A DNA stretch of 19,741 bases, taken from NCBI GenBank assembly GCA_003220955.1, contig QHTW01000044.1:3494-23234 (forward strand), written 5' to 3'. This DNA is from Gemmatimonadota bacterium. GTDB taxonomy: Bacteria; Gemmatimonadota; Gemmatimonadetes; Gemmatimonadales; GWC2-71-9. The position numbers and the translations under genes were made by a program. Shown in pieces: positions 1 to 6,362 of this stretch. Positions within the stretch are counted from its first letter, which is position 1. Every line of letters starts with the position of its first letter. A model generated the notes under the pieces. The model worked only from the letters and a program-made list of their open reading frames with translations. It had not been told where the DNA came from and did no database searches.

Positions 1-248
1 TTGATCTCGAGGATCGTGCCGCCGACCGGGGAATACAGTTCTGACACGGCCTTCACCGCCTCGATCGTCCCGAAGACGTCGCGCTGCTTGAATCCGGCAG
101 ACGCCTTGGGCAGCTCGACAAACACCACATCTCCCAGTTCGCCCTGAGCGTAATCGGTGATCCCGACTTCGACGACCTGTGGATCACGACTTTCGCGGAC
201 CCACTCGTGATCCTTCGTATAACGAAGCTCTTTGGGAATGCTGGACAT
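1..248 (-). CDS. gcvH: Glycine cleavage system H protein, 3' end outside the window
   Basis: GcvH carries the lipoyl arm that shuttles the aminomethyl group between the P, T and L proteins of the cytoplasmic glycine cleavage complex. The visible 82 residues begin MSSIPKELRYTKDHEWVR, the typical H-protein N-terminus. They include GITDYAQGELGDVVFVELP and the lipoylation segment TIEAVKAVSELYSP, in which Lys66 is the expected lipoyl-lysine. The ATG at 246-248 gives the family N-terminus without extension. It lies 11 nt after the coaE stop with no strong Shine-Dalgarno, so coupling to coaE is likely. The C-terminal third is cut off by the window edge. Identity is clear from the motifs; the rest of the gcv operon cannot be seen. 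Confidence 0.95.
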   Translation of the reverse strand, partial: MSSIPKELRYTKDHEWVRESRDPQVVEVGITDYAQGELGDVVFVELPKASAGFKQRDVFGTIEAVKAVSELYSPVGGTILEI

Positions 249-259
249 GGGACCGGAGC

Positions 260-1243
260 CTACACCAGGTCCGCTCGGGGCGCCAGTCCTGCGCCGTCTT
301 CTTCACTCAGTGATACGCGATCGTGGCCCCAAGGCCGCAGGTCGAGCCGCACCGCGATTGGATCGGGGTCGGGCGAGAGATGATAGAGGCGACAGGGCCG
401 GGGCGGCACGGCCGCGTCCCAAGCCGCGCGGGCGCCCTCGGCCGCCGCAGCCGTCGCGACGATCGAAAGCGGCGTGATGCTCTTCAACGTCTTCCCGAGT
501 GTCTTGGGGGTCGTCTGCTCGATCCGCATGCCGGCGTCGGTATAGCGGCGCGCGATCGCCTTGAGGACGGGTGCTGCGGCATCTTTCGCGTCGACGGCGC
601 AGAGCACCAGCGTTTGGCCGGGTTCCTCGTTCCGCACGCCGGCGCGAGCCGCCCGCCGGCGCAGCTCCGCGAACACATGCTGCGCGCGCTGCTCCAGCTC
701 GGCCAGCGTCCCCGAGTTAGTGATGACGTGGTGACTCTGCGGCCGTTTGCGGTCGGCCGGCATCTGGGCTGCGATGATGCGATCGGCTTCCTCGTTGGAA
801 AGGCCGCGCAACGTCCGCAGCCGCGTGCGCCGGAGCGGTGTGGGGGCGTCGACCAGCACGACCGCATCGAATTGCGCCGGATCCAGAACCTCGAAGAGGA
901 GCGGTATGTCGTTGATGACGATGGCGTCGCCGCGCTCCTGTGCGACGCGCTGCAGCTCGAGCCGGCGCTGCTGCACGGCAGGATGGACGATCGCATTGAG
1001 GGCGGCCAACGCGGCGTCGTCGCCCATCACCTTGGCACGCAACGCCGCCCGATCGAGACCACCCTGGGCGAGCACGTCGGCGCCGAAGCGGCCGGCGATC
1101 GCGGCGAGCACCGCGCCTCCGGGCGCCTGCGCCTCGCGGGCGAGCACGTCGGCGTCGATCACGGTCGCGCCCCACTTCTTGAAGAGCTCGACCACGGTCG
1201 ACTTGCCCGAGGCGATATTGCCCGTCAGTCCGACGTTGAGCAT
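260..1243 (-). CDS. coaE: Dephospho-CoA kinase with an unusual ~120-residue C-terminal extension
   Basis: CoaE phosphorylates the 3'-hydroxyl of dephospho-CoA, the last step of coenzyme A synthesis, in the cytoplasm. Residues 1-200 match the family: P-loop GLTGNIASGKST (5-16), the DAD motif at 30-32, VHPAV at 86-90, INDIPLLFE at 110-118 and a helical C-terminus around 190-200. Most CoaE proteins are about 200 residues and stop there. This one continues through residues 209-327, starting GQTLVLCAVDAKDAA and ending in a charged tail. I do not recognise the extension; it does not look like the GrpB/UPF0157 domain fused to mycobacterial CoaE. The ATG at 1241-1243 directly follows a TAG made by a 15-bp duplication of the tdk stop and coaE start. 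There is no clear Shine-Dalgarno, so translation is probably coupled to tdk. Confidence 0.93.
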   Translation of the reverse strand: MLNVGLTGNIASGKSTVVELFKKWGATVIDADVLAREAQAPGGAVLAAIAGRFGADVLAQGGLDRAALRAKVMGDDAALAALNAIVHPAVQQRRLELQRVAQERGDAIVINDIPLLFEVLDPAQFDAVVLVDAPTPLRRTRLRTLRGLSNEEADRIIAAQMPADRKRPQSHHVITNSGTLAELEQRAQHVFAELRRRAARAGVRNEEPGQTLVLCAVDAKDAAAPVLKAIARRYTDAGMRIEQTTPKTLGKTLKSITPLSIVATAAAAEGARAAWDAAVPPRPCRLYHLSPDPDPIAVRLDLRPWGHDRVSLSEEDGAGLAPRADLV

Positions 1244-1261
1244 CTAGACGTTGAGCATCTA
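1232..1261. repeat. 15-bp perfect tandem duplication at the tdk/coaE junction
   Basis: The 15-mer gacgttgagcatcta occurs at 1232-1246 and again at 1247-1261 with no mismatch. On the minus strand each copy reads TAG ATG CTC AAC GTC. The tdk stop is therefore followed at once by a duplicate coaE start, a four-codon reading frame (MLNV), a second TAG and then the true coaE ATG. Confidence 0.97.
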
Positions 1262-1867
1262 GAGGAGTGCTGTCTGGTCTTCGTCTTGCCTGGGAACGCG
1301 GTGACAATGCCTGCACCGGGCTTCATAGCTCTCCCTACCGCCCACCATGATGATCGGGCTGTCCCACAGCGCCGGCTTGCCGTTCACCAGACGCTGGTTG
1401 CGGGTCGCCGGGCCGCCGCACACCACGCAGATCGCCTGGAACTTGTCTACGACCTCAGCGACGCACATCAGGATTGGCATCGGGCCAAAGGGCAGGCCCC
1501 GGAAATCGACGTCCGTCCCGGCGAGGATCACCCGGACACCCCTGTCGGCGAGGTGGTTTGCCAGATCGACGATCCCGTCATCGAGGAATTGGGCCTCGTC
1601 CACGGCGACGACTTCCGTGGTGTCACAGAGCCGGCGCGCGATCTCTTCGGCCGAGTCCACCGGCTCGGCCTCGACGGTCACGCCGTCATGCGACGACACG
1701 GAAAAGAGCCCAGCGTAGCGCGCATCTAGGTGCGACTTAAAGACTTGCACTTGCTTGCGAGCGATGACCGCGCGGCGAACGCGACGGATCAGTTCTTCGG
1801 ACTTGCCACTGAACATCACGCCCGAGATGACTTCAATCCATCCGGGACGGGTGGGTTGCTGGAACAC
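1259..1867 (-). CDS. tdk: Thymidine kinase, type II
   Basis: This enzyme phosphorylates thymidine to dTMP in the salvage pathway. The 202-residue protein has the type II layout: the P-loop GVMFSGKS at 16-23, DEAQF at 90-94, the lasso/thymidine-binding region with GTDVDFRG (117-124) and GGRESYEARC (176-185), and a zinc site formed by Cys147, Cys150, Cys185 and Cys188. Length is normal for the family. The ATG at 1865-1867 is chosen because the N-terminal WIEVISGVMFSGKS follows directly. The gene is first in a leftward tdk-coaE-gcvH cluster and divergent from hup across 202 bp, which should hold its promoter. The stop codon lies inside the 15-bp duplication. Confidence 0.96.
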   Translation of the reverse strand: MFQQPTRPGWIEVISGVMFSGKSEELIRRVRRAVIARKQVQVFKSHLDARYAGLFSVSSHDGVTVEAEPVDSAEEIARRLCDTTEVVAVDEAQFLDDGIVDLANHLADRGVRVILAGTDVDFRGLPFGPMPILMCVAEVVDKFQAICVVCGGPATRNQRLVNGKPALWDSPIIMVGGRESYEARCRHCHRVPRQDEDQTALL

Positions 1868-1883
1868 TTAGGTCCTCACGAAT

Positions 1884-1971
1884 CACGTCGGCACGTCTGC
1901 ACGATGGGACGAGCGGGTCGAACGCTAGCGAGGGTCGCCTTTTCGGGCAAACGTGCCGACGAGCCGACGTG
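1884..1971. promoter_or_regulatory. Inverted repeat with two alternative right arms between tdk and hup
   Basis: Positions 1886-1896 (cgtcggcacgt) are the exact reverse complement of 1951-1961. The overlapping segment 1884-1892 (cacgtcggc) is also the exact reverse complement of 1963-1971. The motif gccgacg is repeated directly at 1955-1961 and 1963-1969. The two right arms compete for one left arm. It lies in the shared tdk/hup upstream region and could be an operator or a leader structure. No function can be assigned. Confidence 0.4.
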
Positions 1972-1992
1972 ACCCCAGAAAGTCCAGCAATC

Positions 1993-2021
1993 TTGCGGAT
2001 TTTTGGGGGATATCCCATAGT
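1993..2021 (+). promoter_or_regulatory. Possible hup promoter (TTGCGG - 17 bp - CATAGT)
   Basis: TTGCGG at 1993-1998 and CATAGT at 2016-2021 are separated by 17 bp and match the sigma-70 consensus at 3/6 and 4/6 positions. They lie about 50 bp upstream of the hup start, in the most AT-rich part of the intergenic region. This is a weak match offered as a candidate only. Confidence 0.3.
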
Positions 2022-2069
2022 TCTTCAGTATTCATGCGGGTTTCCGCGCCCCCCTTCAAGGAGATCGCA

Positions 2070-2360
2070 GTGAACAAGGCAGAACTCACCTCCGCGCTGG
2101 CGATGCGCACCAAGATGTCGAAGGCCGATGCGACGCGCACCGTTGAGGCACTCTTCGACGACAAGGGCATCATCGCCACGGAGTTGAAGAAGGGCTCCAA
2201 GGTGCAGATCACCGGCTTCGGCAATTTTGAAGCGCGCAAGCGTGCAGCGAGAATGGGTCGCAATCCGAAGACAGGCGGCGTCATTCAGATCAAGGCGTCG
2301 ATCGCGCCGGCGTTCCGCGCCGGAAAGCAGCTCAAGATGGCGGTGAACGGGAAGAAGTAG
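2070..2360 (+). CDS. hup: HU-family DNA-binding protein
   Basis: HU is an abundant dimeric nucleoid protein that bends DNA without strong sequence specificity. The 96-residue product starts MNKAELTSALA and carries the family signature GFGNFEARKRAARMGRNPKTG, whose Arg-Asn-Pro tip intercalates in the minor groove. It ends in the usual Lys-rich tail. A longer frame opens at 1953, but GTG at 2070 is preferred: AAGGAG sits at 2058-2063, six bases upstream, and the protein then begins exactly where HU proteins do. The gene stands alone, divergent from tdk, and is followed after 22 bp by a strong hairpin, so it looks monocistronic. Confidence 0.95.
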   Translation: MNKAELTSALAMRTKMSKADATRTVEALFDDKGIIATELKKGSKVQITGFGNFEARKRAARMGRNPKTGGVIQIKASIAPAFRAGKQLKMAVNGKK

Positions 2361-2382
2361 TTGCTCGGTCGGTCATGATGAA

Positions 2383-2408
2383 ACGGGCCGCCCTGTCGGG
2401 CGGCCCGT
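2383..2408. terminator. Hairpin between converging hup and the leftward operon
   Basis: An 11-bp perfect stem (acgggccgccc, 2383-2393, with its complement at 2398-2408) encloses the four-base loop tgtc. It lies 22 bp after the hup stop and 2 bp past the stop of the last leftward gene. There is no long T-tract on either strand (only TTT on the minus side), so efficiency is uncertain. The position between two converging transcription units argues for a bidirectional terminator. Confidence 0.75.
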
Positions 2409-2410
2409 TG

Positions 2411-2845
2411 TCAGAGGCGGACAAGAACGGCGACAAAATTCGCGGCCTCGTCGTTGCCGTCGCCATCGAAATCCCACTCGGATGCATCGCTGCTCAACGC
2501 TAGCGTCTCGCCGGCGAGGCGATAGACGACGGCGTCCGGCGGACCATCCTGGGCGTGTAGTGCCAGGCGATCGCCGTCGACGGCGACCGCGCCGCCGATA
2601 CTACGGCTCTCCCGACCGGCCGAGCTCCAGGTCAGGACGTAGGCCTCCTCCGAGAGACTCAGTGTCACTGTGGCGCCGAGTGAGCAGACGACATCGACGA
2701 CGGCCTCGGGCTGCGTACGACTGGTGTACTGCCAGCGCGTCGCAGACCAGCTGCCGAGCAGCGCCGTGTCCACCGGCCCCCGCTGGCCGGCGGTTCGTCC
2801 CGCTGCGGCACCGGCGGTCGGATCGTGGTCTCGTCGGAGTCGCAC
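2411..2845 (-). CDS. Small lipocalin-like protein, N-terminus uncertain
   Basis: The 144-residue frame opens at GTG 2843-2845. From about residue 27 (TALLGSWSATRWQY) it reads as an alternating beta-strand protein of lipocalin-like type: a GSW start, then VTLSLSEEAYVLTWSS, DGDRLALHA, VVYRLAGETLALSS, and an Asp-rich WDFDGDGNDE stretch that resembles a calcium-binding loop. No family is assigned firmly. The upstream WD40 gene ends with an ATGA overlap at 2869-2872. That ATG is in frame but meets TAG after seven codons, so either GTG 2845 or GTG 2773 is the working start, or the N-terminus is broken. It is the last gene of the seven-gene operon. No signal peptide is visible in the frame as read. 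Confidence 0.6.
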   Translation of the reverse strand: MRLRRDHDPTAGAAAGRTAGQRGPVDTALLGSWSATRWQYTSRTQPEAVVDVVCSLGATVTLSLSEEAYVLTWSSAGRESRSIGGAVAVDGDRLALHAQDGPPDAVVYRLAGETLALSSDASEWDFDGDGNDEAANFVAVLVRL

Positions 2846-2868
2846 GCCCTATCCTTGGGTGAGGGTCG

Positions 2869-4053
2869 TCATGGTGCGCGGATTTGCCACAACCGAATCG
2901 CGCCATCCGCCCCAGCCGTCACGAGCTGGTGACCGCCGGGCGCGAGTGCCATCGCCGCAATCGACTGCGTATGTGCGGCAACAGTCTGCAGCGGCTGACC
3001 GCTCGCGACGTCGAAGAACTGCAACCGGCCATTGTACGCGCCCGCCGCGAGCGTACGGGAATCGGTAAAGGCAACGGCGTAGATCGCCCCCTGGCCGCCG
3101 CTCATGCTGCGAACTTGCGTGCCGCTCCAGGGATCACCGATTCCGATGGTCATGTCGGCGCTGCCGGTGGCGATGGTCTTGCCGTCTGGCGCCCACGCCA
3201 ACGCCTTGACGTATCCTTGGTGCAGCCGGAGCGATGGGAGCTCCGCGCCGCTGCTGACGCGCCACAGGCGCACGACAAAGTCACCGCTGCCACTTGCGAG
3301 CAGCTGACCGTCCGGCGAGAACCCCAACGCGCTTACCCACCGCTGGTGCCCGATGAGCGTGCGCAGCGGCGCTCCCGACCGGGCATCCCATAACCGTACC
3401 GCGCCGTCACCCGAACCGGCGGCGACGATCCGTCCGTCCGGAGACCACGCGACGCAGAACACCCAGCGATCCGCGCCCGTGAGCACCTGGCGGGCTTCGC
3501 CGGTTGCGACGTCCCAGATCCGCACCGTGTTGTCCGCGCTTCCCGATGCGATGGAGCGCCCATCGGGGCTGAAGACCAACGAGGTGACGCCGCTGTCGTG
3601 CCCGGCGAGGGTCCGTTCCAGCAAGCCGGTATTGACGTTCCACAGCCGGATCGCGCGATCTTCGCCCGCCGCAGCGATGAGCGAGGCTCGGTTTGGCGCG
3701 AACGCGACCGCCGTCACGCCGCCGCTCGGATCGCGCAACGTCCGCAGTGCGCCACGATCGACGACGTCGCGGGCGGGGGGGAGCGGCGCAACGGCAGCGC
3801 CACCCGGTGTTGTCACCGCGAGCGACGCGGTGGGCTTGCTGCCGGTAGCGACCGGATGCGAAGGCTCCGGACGCGGGGCGGGCGGGGGGGGCGCAGCGAC
3901 CGGCTGCTTCGTCGCCTCCCCGCCACTCCTCCCGAATCCCAGCGCGCGACTGTAGCTCCGGGCCGTGACTTCGTTGAACGTCCCGATCGCCGTCGCGACG
4001 ATGCCGAGCGACAGAAACACCTGAAACCAGGGCGATGCCGCGGCTGACCGCAC
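2869..4053 (-). CDS. Membrane-anchored seven-bladed WD40 beta-propeller protein
   Basis: The 394-residue protein has a short N-terminal hydrophobic segment (about 9-26, WFQVFLSLGIVATAIG), a low-complexity Pro/Ala/Thr linker to about residue 100, and then seven consecutive WD40 repeats to the C-terminus. The repeats show the GH...V..L.FSPDG...ASGS.D..VRLWD pattern, best in the second to fourth and weaker in the fifth and sixth. Seven blades make a closed propeller, normally a protein-docking platform with no catalysis. The anchor predicts the propeller on the far side of the inner membrane or tethered at its face. GTG at 4051-4053 starts 1 nt after the preceding stop without a good Shine-Dalgarno, so coupled translation is likely. 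It is the sixth gene of the AAA+ operon and presumably scaffolds partner proteins. Confidence 0.88.
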   Translation of the reverse strand: MRSAAASPWFQVFLSLGIVATAIGTFNEVTARSYSRALGFGRSGGEATKQPVAAPPPPAPRPEPSHPVATGSKPTASLAVTTPGGAAVAPLPPARDVVDRGALRTLRDPSGGVTAVAFAPNRASLIAAAGEDRAIRLWNVNTGLLERTLAGHDSGVTSLVFSPDGRSIASGSADNTVRIWDVATGEARQVLTGADRWVFCVAWSPDGRIVAAGSGDGAVRLWDARSGAPLRTLIGHQRWVSALGFSPDGQLLASGSGDFVVRLWRVSSGAELPSLRLHQGYVKALAWAPDGKTIATGSADMTIGIGDPWSGTQVRSMSGGQGAIYAVAFTDSRTLAAGAYNGRLQFFDVASGQPLQTVAAHTQSIAAMALAPGGHQLVTAGADGAIRLWQIRAP

Positions 4054-4054
4054 G

Positions 4055-5200
4055 CTAGTTTCCGGCCGCGGTCCATGTGAGCATGGCGATCTTTCCGGCT
4101 TGACCGCTCGCGAGCAGAGTCCATCCGGAGCCCGAGATCAGCAGCATGGTGCCCAAGTCATCGACCTTCCAGCCACGCTTGCTACTCAGATCCTTGAGCG
4201 TGGAGAGCTCGTCCTCGATGCGGATTCCCTCGAATCCGCCGGCTTCGCGCGCGATCGCGACGACGCCCGATACGGATCGATGCCCATCGAACGTCACGCC
4301 GAGCGTCCGGCCGCGGAACGCCCACGTTTCTCCGCCGTCGGTTGACGGTGCGCGGCCAACCGGATCGCCGAGCTTGCGGCGCACGTCGTCCTGCGACATC
4401 CCGATGCGAATTCCCTCGAACGTCGCCTCACCTGATTGACCCGAGGCTGCGGGAGAAGGGGCCGGGGCGGCGGCGGGGGCTGTGTGAGACGCGGCAGCGA
4501 CGGTCGCAGTGCCGTTCAGCTTGTCCCGCTGCTGGCACGAGAGCGAGGCGCCGAGATCGCATCCCTTCGTGTAGTAGGAAAGCGACCGAGCGATGTCCTG
4601 CGTGACACCGGTGCCGTTTTGATACATGACGCCGAGCATCGAGCACGCATTACCGACGCTCCCGACGCAGGCCTTTTCGAGTGCTGGGGCCGCCTGCCCC
4701 ATCTTTACGGGATCGGAGCCGTCGCCGGCGATGTACAGTGCGACGGTCCAGCAGTTATCGCCATCGCCCCGCTTGCATCCAGCTTCTTCGTCCGGCGTCG
4801 GGCGGCGCCCCGTCGGGCTGTAGGCCGGATCCTGCAGCTGCGTGACGCGCGTGCAACCCGGTTCAAAGCCGGCGCTGCATGCCCTTTGAAAGAGTCCCTT
4901 GGCGCGGGGCAGGTCGTTGGGAAAGCTCAATCCAGTCGACACCGCCGTCTGGAAAATGCCCCCGAGGGCAAAACACGCCTTGCCGACGCCGCCGTCGCAC
5001 GCCTTGGTGAAGAAGGGCATGGAACGCTCCACGTTGGGAGCGTTGTCCATGTTGCCGAGGTAGTGCATCCCCACCGTGAAGCAGGCCTGCGTGTCTCCGC
5101 CTCGACAGGCCTGCTCCTCCGGGCTCTGCGCGGCAACTGGCGACGCGCTCAGCAGCAGCGCGATCGCGGAGATTGTGGACCAACCGACCAAGCGGGACAT
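4055..5200 (-). CDS. Secreted Hcp-like Sel1-repeat protein with a C-terminal SmpA/BamE-like domain
   Basis: The 381-residue product has a Sec signal peptide (1-24, cleavage likely after SPVAA). It then carries six cysteine pairs of the form C-x7-C at 32/40, 68/76, 108/116, 142/150, 178/186 and 214/222, about 36 residues apart. This is the pattern of disulfide-stapled Sel1-like repeats known from Helicobacter cysteine-rich proteins. An Ala/Pro linker (about 232-256) leads to FEGIRIGMSQDDVRRKLGDP (261-280), which resembles the SmpA/OmlA/BamE fold, followed by a beta-rich end. A longer frame begins at 5257, but ATG at 5198-5200 is preferred: AAGGAG lies six bases upstream (5207-5212) and the signal peptide then starts correctly. 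The cysteines imply an oxidising compartment, so the protein is periplasmic or surface-located. It is the fifth gene of the operon. Confidence 0.85.
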   Translation of the reverse strand: MSRLVGWSTISAIALLLSASPVAAQSPEEQACRGGDTQACFTVGMHYLGNMDNAPNVERSMPFFTKACDGGVGKACFALGGIFQTAVSTGLSFPNDLPRAKGLFQRACSAGFEPGCTRVTQLQDPAYSPTGRRPTPDEEAGCKRGDGDNCWTVALYIAGDGSDPVKMGQAAPALEKACVGSVGNACSMLGVMYQNGTGVTQDIARSLSYYTKGCDLGASLSCQQRDKLNGTATVAAASHTAPAAAPAPSPAASGQSGEATFEGIRIGMSQDDVRRKLGDPVGRAPSTDGGETWAFRGRTLGVTFDGHRSVSGVVAIAREAGGFEGIRIEDELSTLKDLSSKRGWKVDDLGTMLLISGSGWTLLASGQAGKIAMLTWTAAGN

Positions 5201-5216
5201 ACCGGGCTCCTTTTTC

Positions 5217-6362
5217 TTAGCGTGACTTGTCACGACGCTGAGCGACGGTGAGCGCACCGTCAGACGAAACTCCGAGAGTCACTTGTTGCGCCCCGGTCTG
5301 GCGGGCCTGCAGGATCGCGTCGGCCGTGGCGGTCTGGAGATAGGAGGCGAGCTGTCGCACGCCGTAGGCGCGGAACTCCTCGTTGCGCTCGACGGCGCGC
5401 AGAATGATTTCGGGAGCGGTGTACGCGACCTCGATGCCGTATTCGCGCCAATGCTTCGCCAGCTGCAGGCAGGCCACTTCAGCCACGTGGAGCGGCGGCA
5501 GCTCATCCATGAACTGGATGCCGCTCCACCGCGCCAGAAACGCCTTGTCGAATCCGGCGGCTTCGGCCAGCGCGTCGCGGCTGCGTCCCAGCCACCGCGC
5601 CGCGTCGGGAGGGGTCGATCCTGATCCCCGGGGCTCGCACAGTGCGCGCAACGCTTCGACGCCGGAGTTGGACGTGCCGAAGAACAGACAGCCACTGTCG
5701 ACGGTGCGGCCCGAGCTTTTTTCGCGGCAGCGGGCCGTATCCAGGATGTCGTACAGGCAGTGGTGAATATCGGGATGGCACTTCTCCAGCTCATCCAGCA
5801 ACACGAGCCGGTAGGGATGCTCGAGAATCGGCCGGGTGAGCGTGCCGCCGACTTCATATCCCGGCATCCCTGGCGGCGGGCCGATCAACGTGTAGACGTC
5901 GTCGGGATGCTTGTACTGATTCATCCGCAGGATGACCGGCTCGACATTCGGGAACAGCGCCTGACCGAGGAGCTGCGCGAGGAATGTCTTCCCTGTTCCC
6001 GTGGGTCCCACGAGCAGAAACGCGCCGAGGTGCCGGCCCGGCTTGGCAAGCCGGAGATTGCGCTCGAGCTCCGCCATGACGGCATCGATCACGCGGTCAT
6101 GGCCGCGGACGTTATCCTTGAGCCAGGGAATGAATTGCGCGACCGGCGTGGCCATCAGCCGGCCGTAGTCGATGGGGCCGGCCGCGCCGCGCCGGCGCCG
6201 CTCTTCACGCCGCGTCGAGACGGCGACGCTGCCCAGGCCCACGAGCGCGACGCCGAGCATCGCGGGCGCAAACCAGATGCTTACGCGATTCAGTCCGATG
6301 ACGGCGCCGCTCAGCGACAGCACCACCGAGATCAGAATGAAGGGATGGATCTGGCCTTTCAC
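5217..6362 (-). CDS. Membrane-anchored ClpB-D2-type AAA+ ATPase with an altered pore loop
   Basis: This 381-residue protein has two N-terminal hydrophobic segments (about 7-24 and 30-48), a basic stretch (51-58), and one AAA+ module of ClpA/B C-terminal type. Visible motifs are Walker A GPTGTGKT (119-126), Walker B LVLLDE (186-191), sensor-1 Asn232, arginine finger Arg278 in FLARW, and sensor-2 Arg336 in GVRQL. Where ClpB has the substrate-gripping GYVG pore loop, this protein reads GPPPGMPGYEVGG (161-173), so the usual loop tyrosine is replaced. The ATPase site looks competent but polypeptide threading is doubtful. GTG at 6360-6362 overlaps the previous stop as GTGA; an open frame continues to 6587 but has no better start. 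The C-terminal strand (QQVTLGVSSDGAL) resembles that of the other ATPase in this operon, indicating paralogy. Confidence 0.87.
   Translation of the reverse strand: MKGQIHPFILISVVLSLSGAVIGLNRVSIWFAPAMLGVALVGLGSVAVSTRREERRRRGAAGPIDYGRLMATPVAQFIPWLKDNVRGHDRVIDAVMAELERNLRLAKPGRHLGAFLLVGPTGTGKTFLAQLLGQALFPNVEPVILRMNQYKHPDDVYTLIGPPPGMPGYEVGGTLTRPILEHPYRLVLLDELEKCHPDIHHCLYDILDTARCREKSSGRTVDSGCLFFGTSNSGVEALRALCEPRGSGSTPPDAARWLGRSRDALAEAAGFDKAFLARWSGIQFMDELPPLHVAEVACLQLAKHWREYGIEVAYTAPEIILRAVERNEEFRAYGVRQLASYLQTATADAILQARQTGAQQVTLGVSSDGALTVAQRRDKSR

Noticed and set aside
323..1729. Long plus-strand open frame (468 codons) across gcvH/coaE/tdk
   Set aside because: It is antisense to coaE and tdk, whose catalytic motifs are intact. 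The frame is open because of high GC and lacks any domain-like pattern.
2383..2408. Hairpin as a riboswitch or small RNA
   Set aside because: A simple 11-bp stem with a 4-base loop between two converging stop codons is better explained as a terminator.
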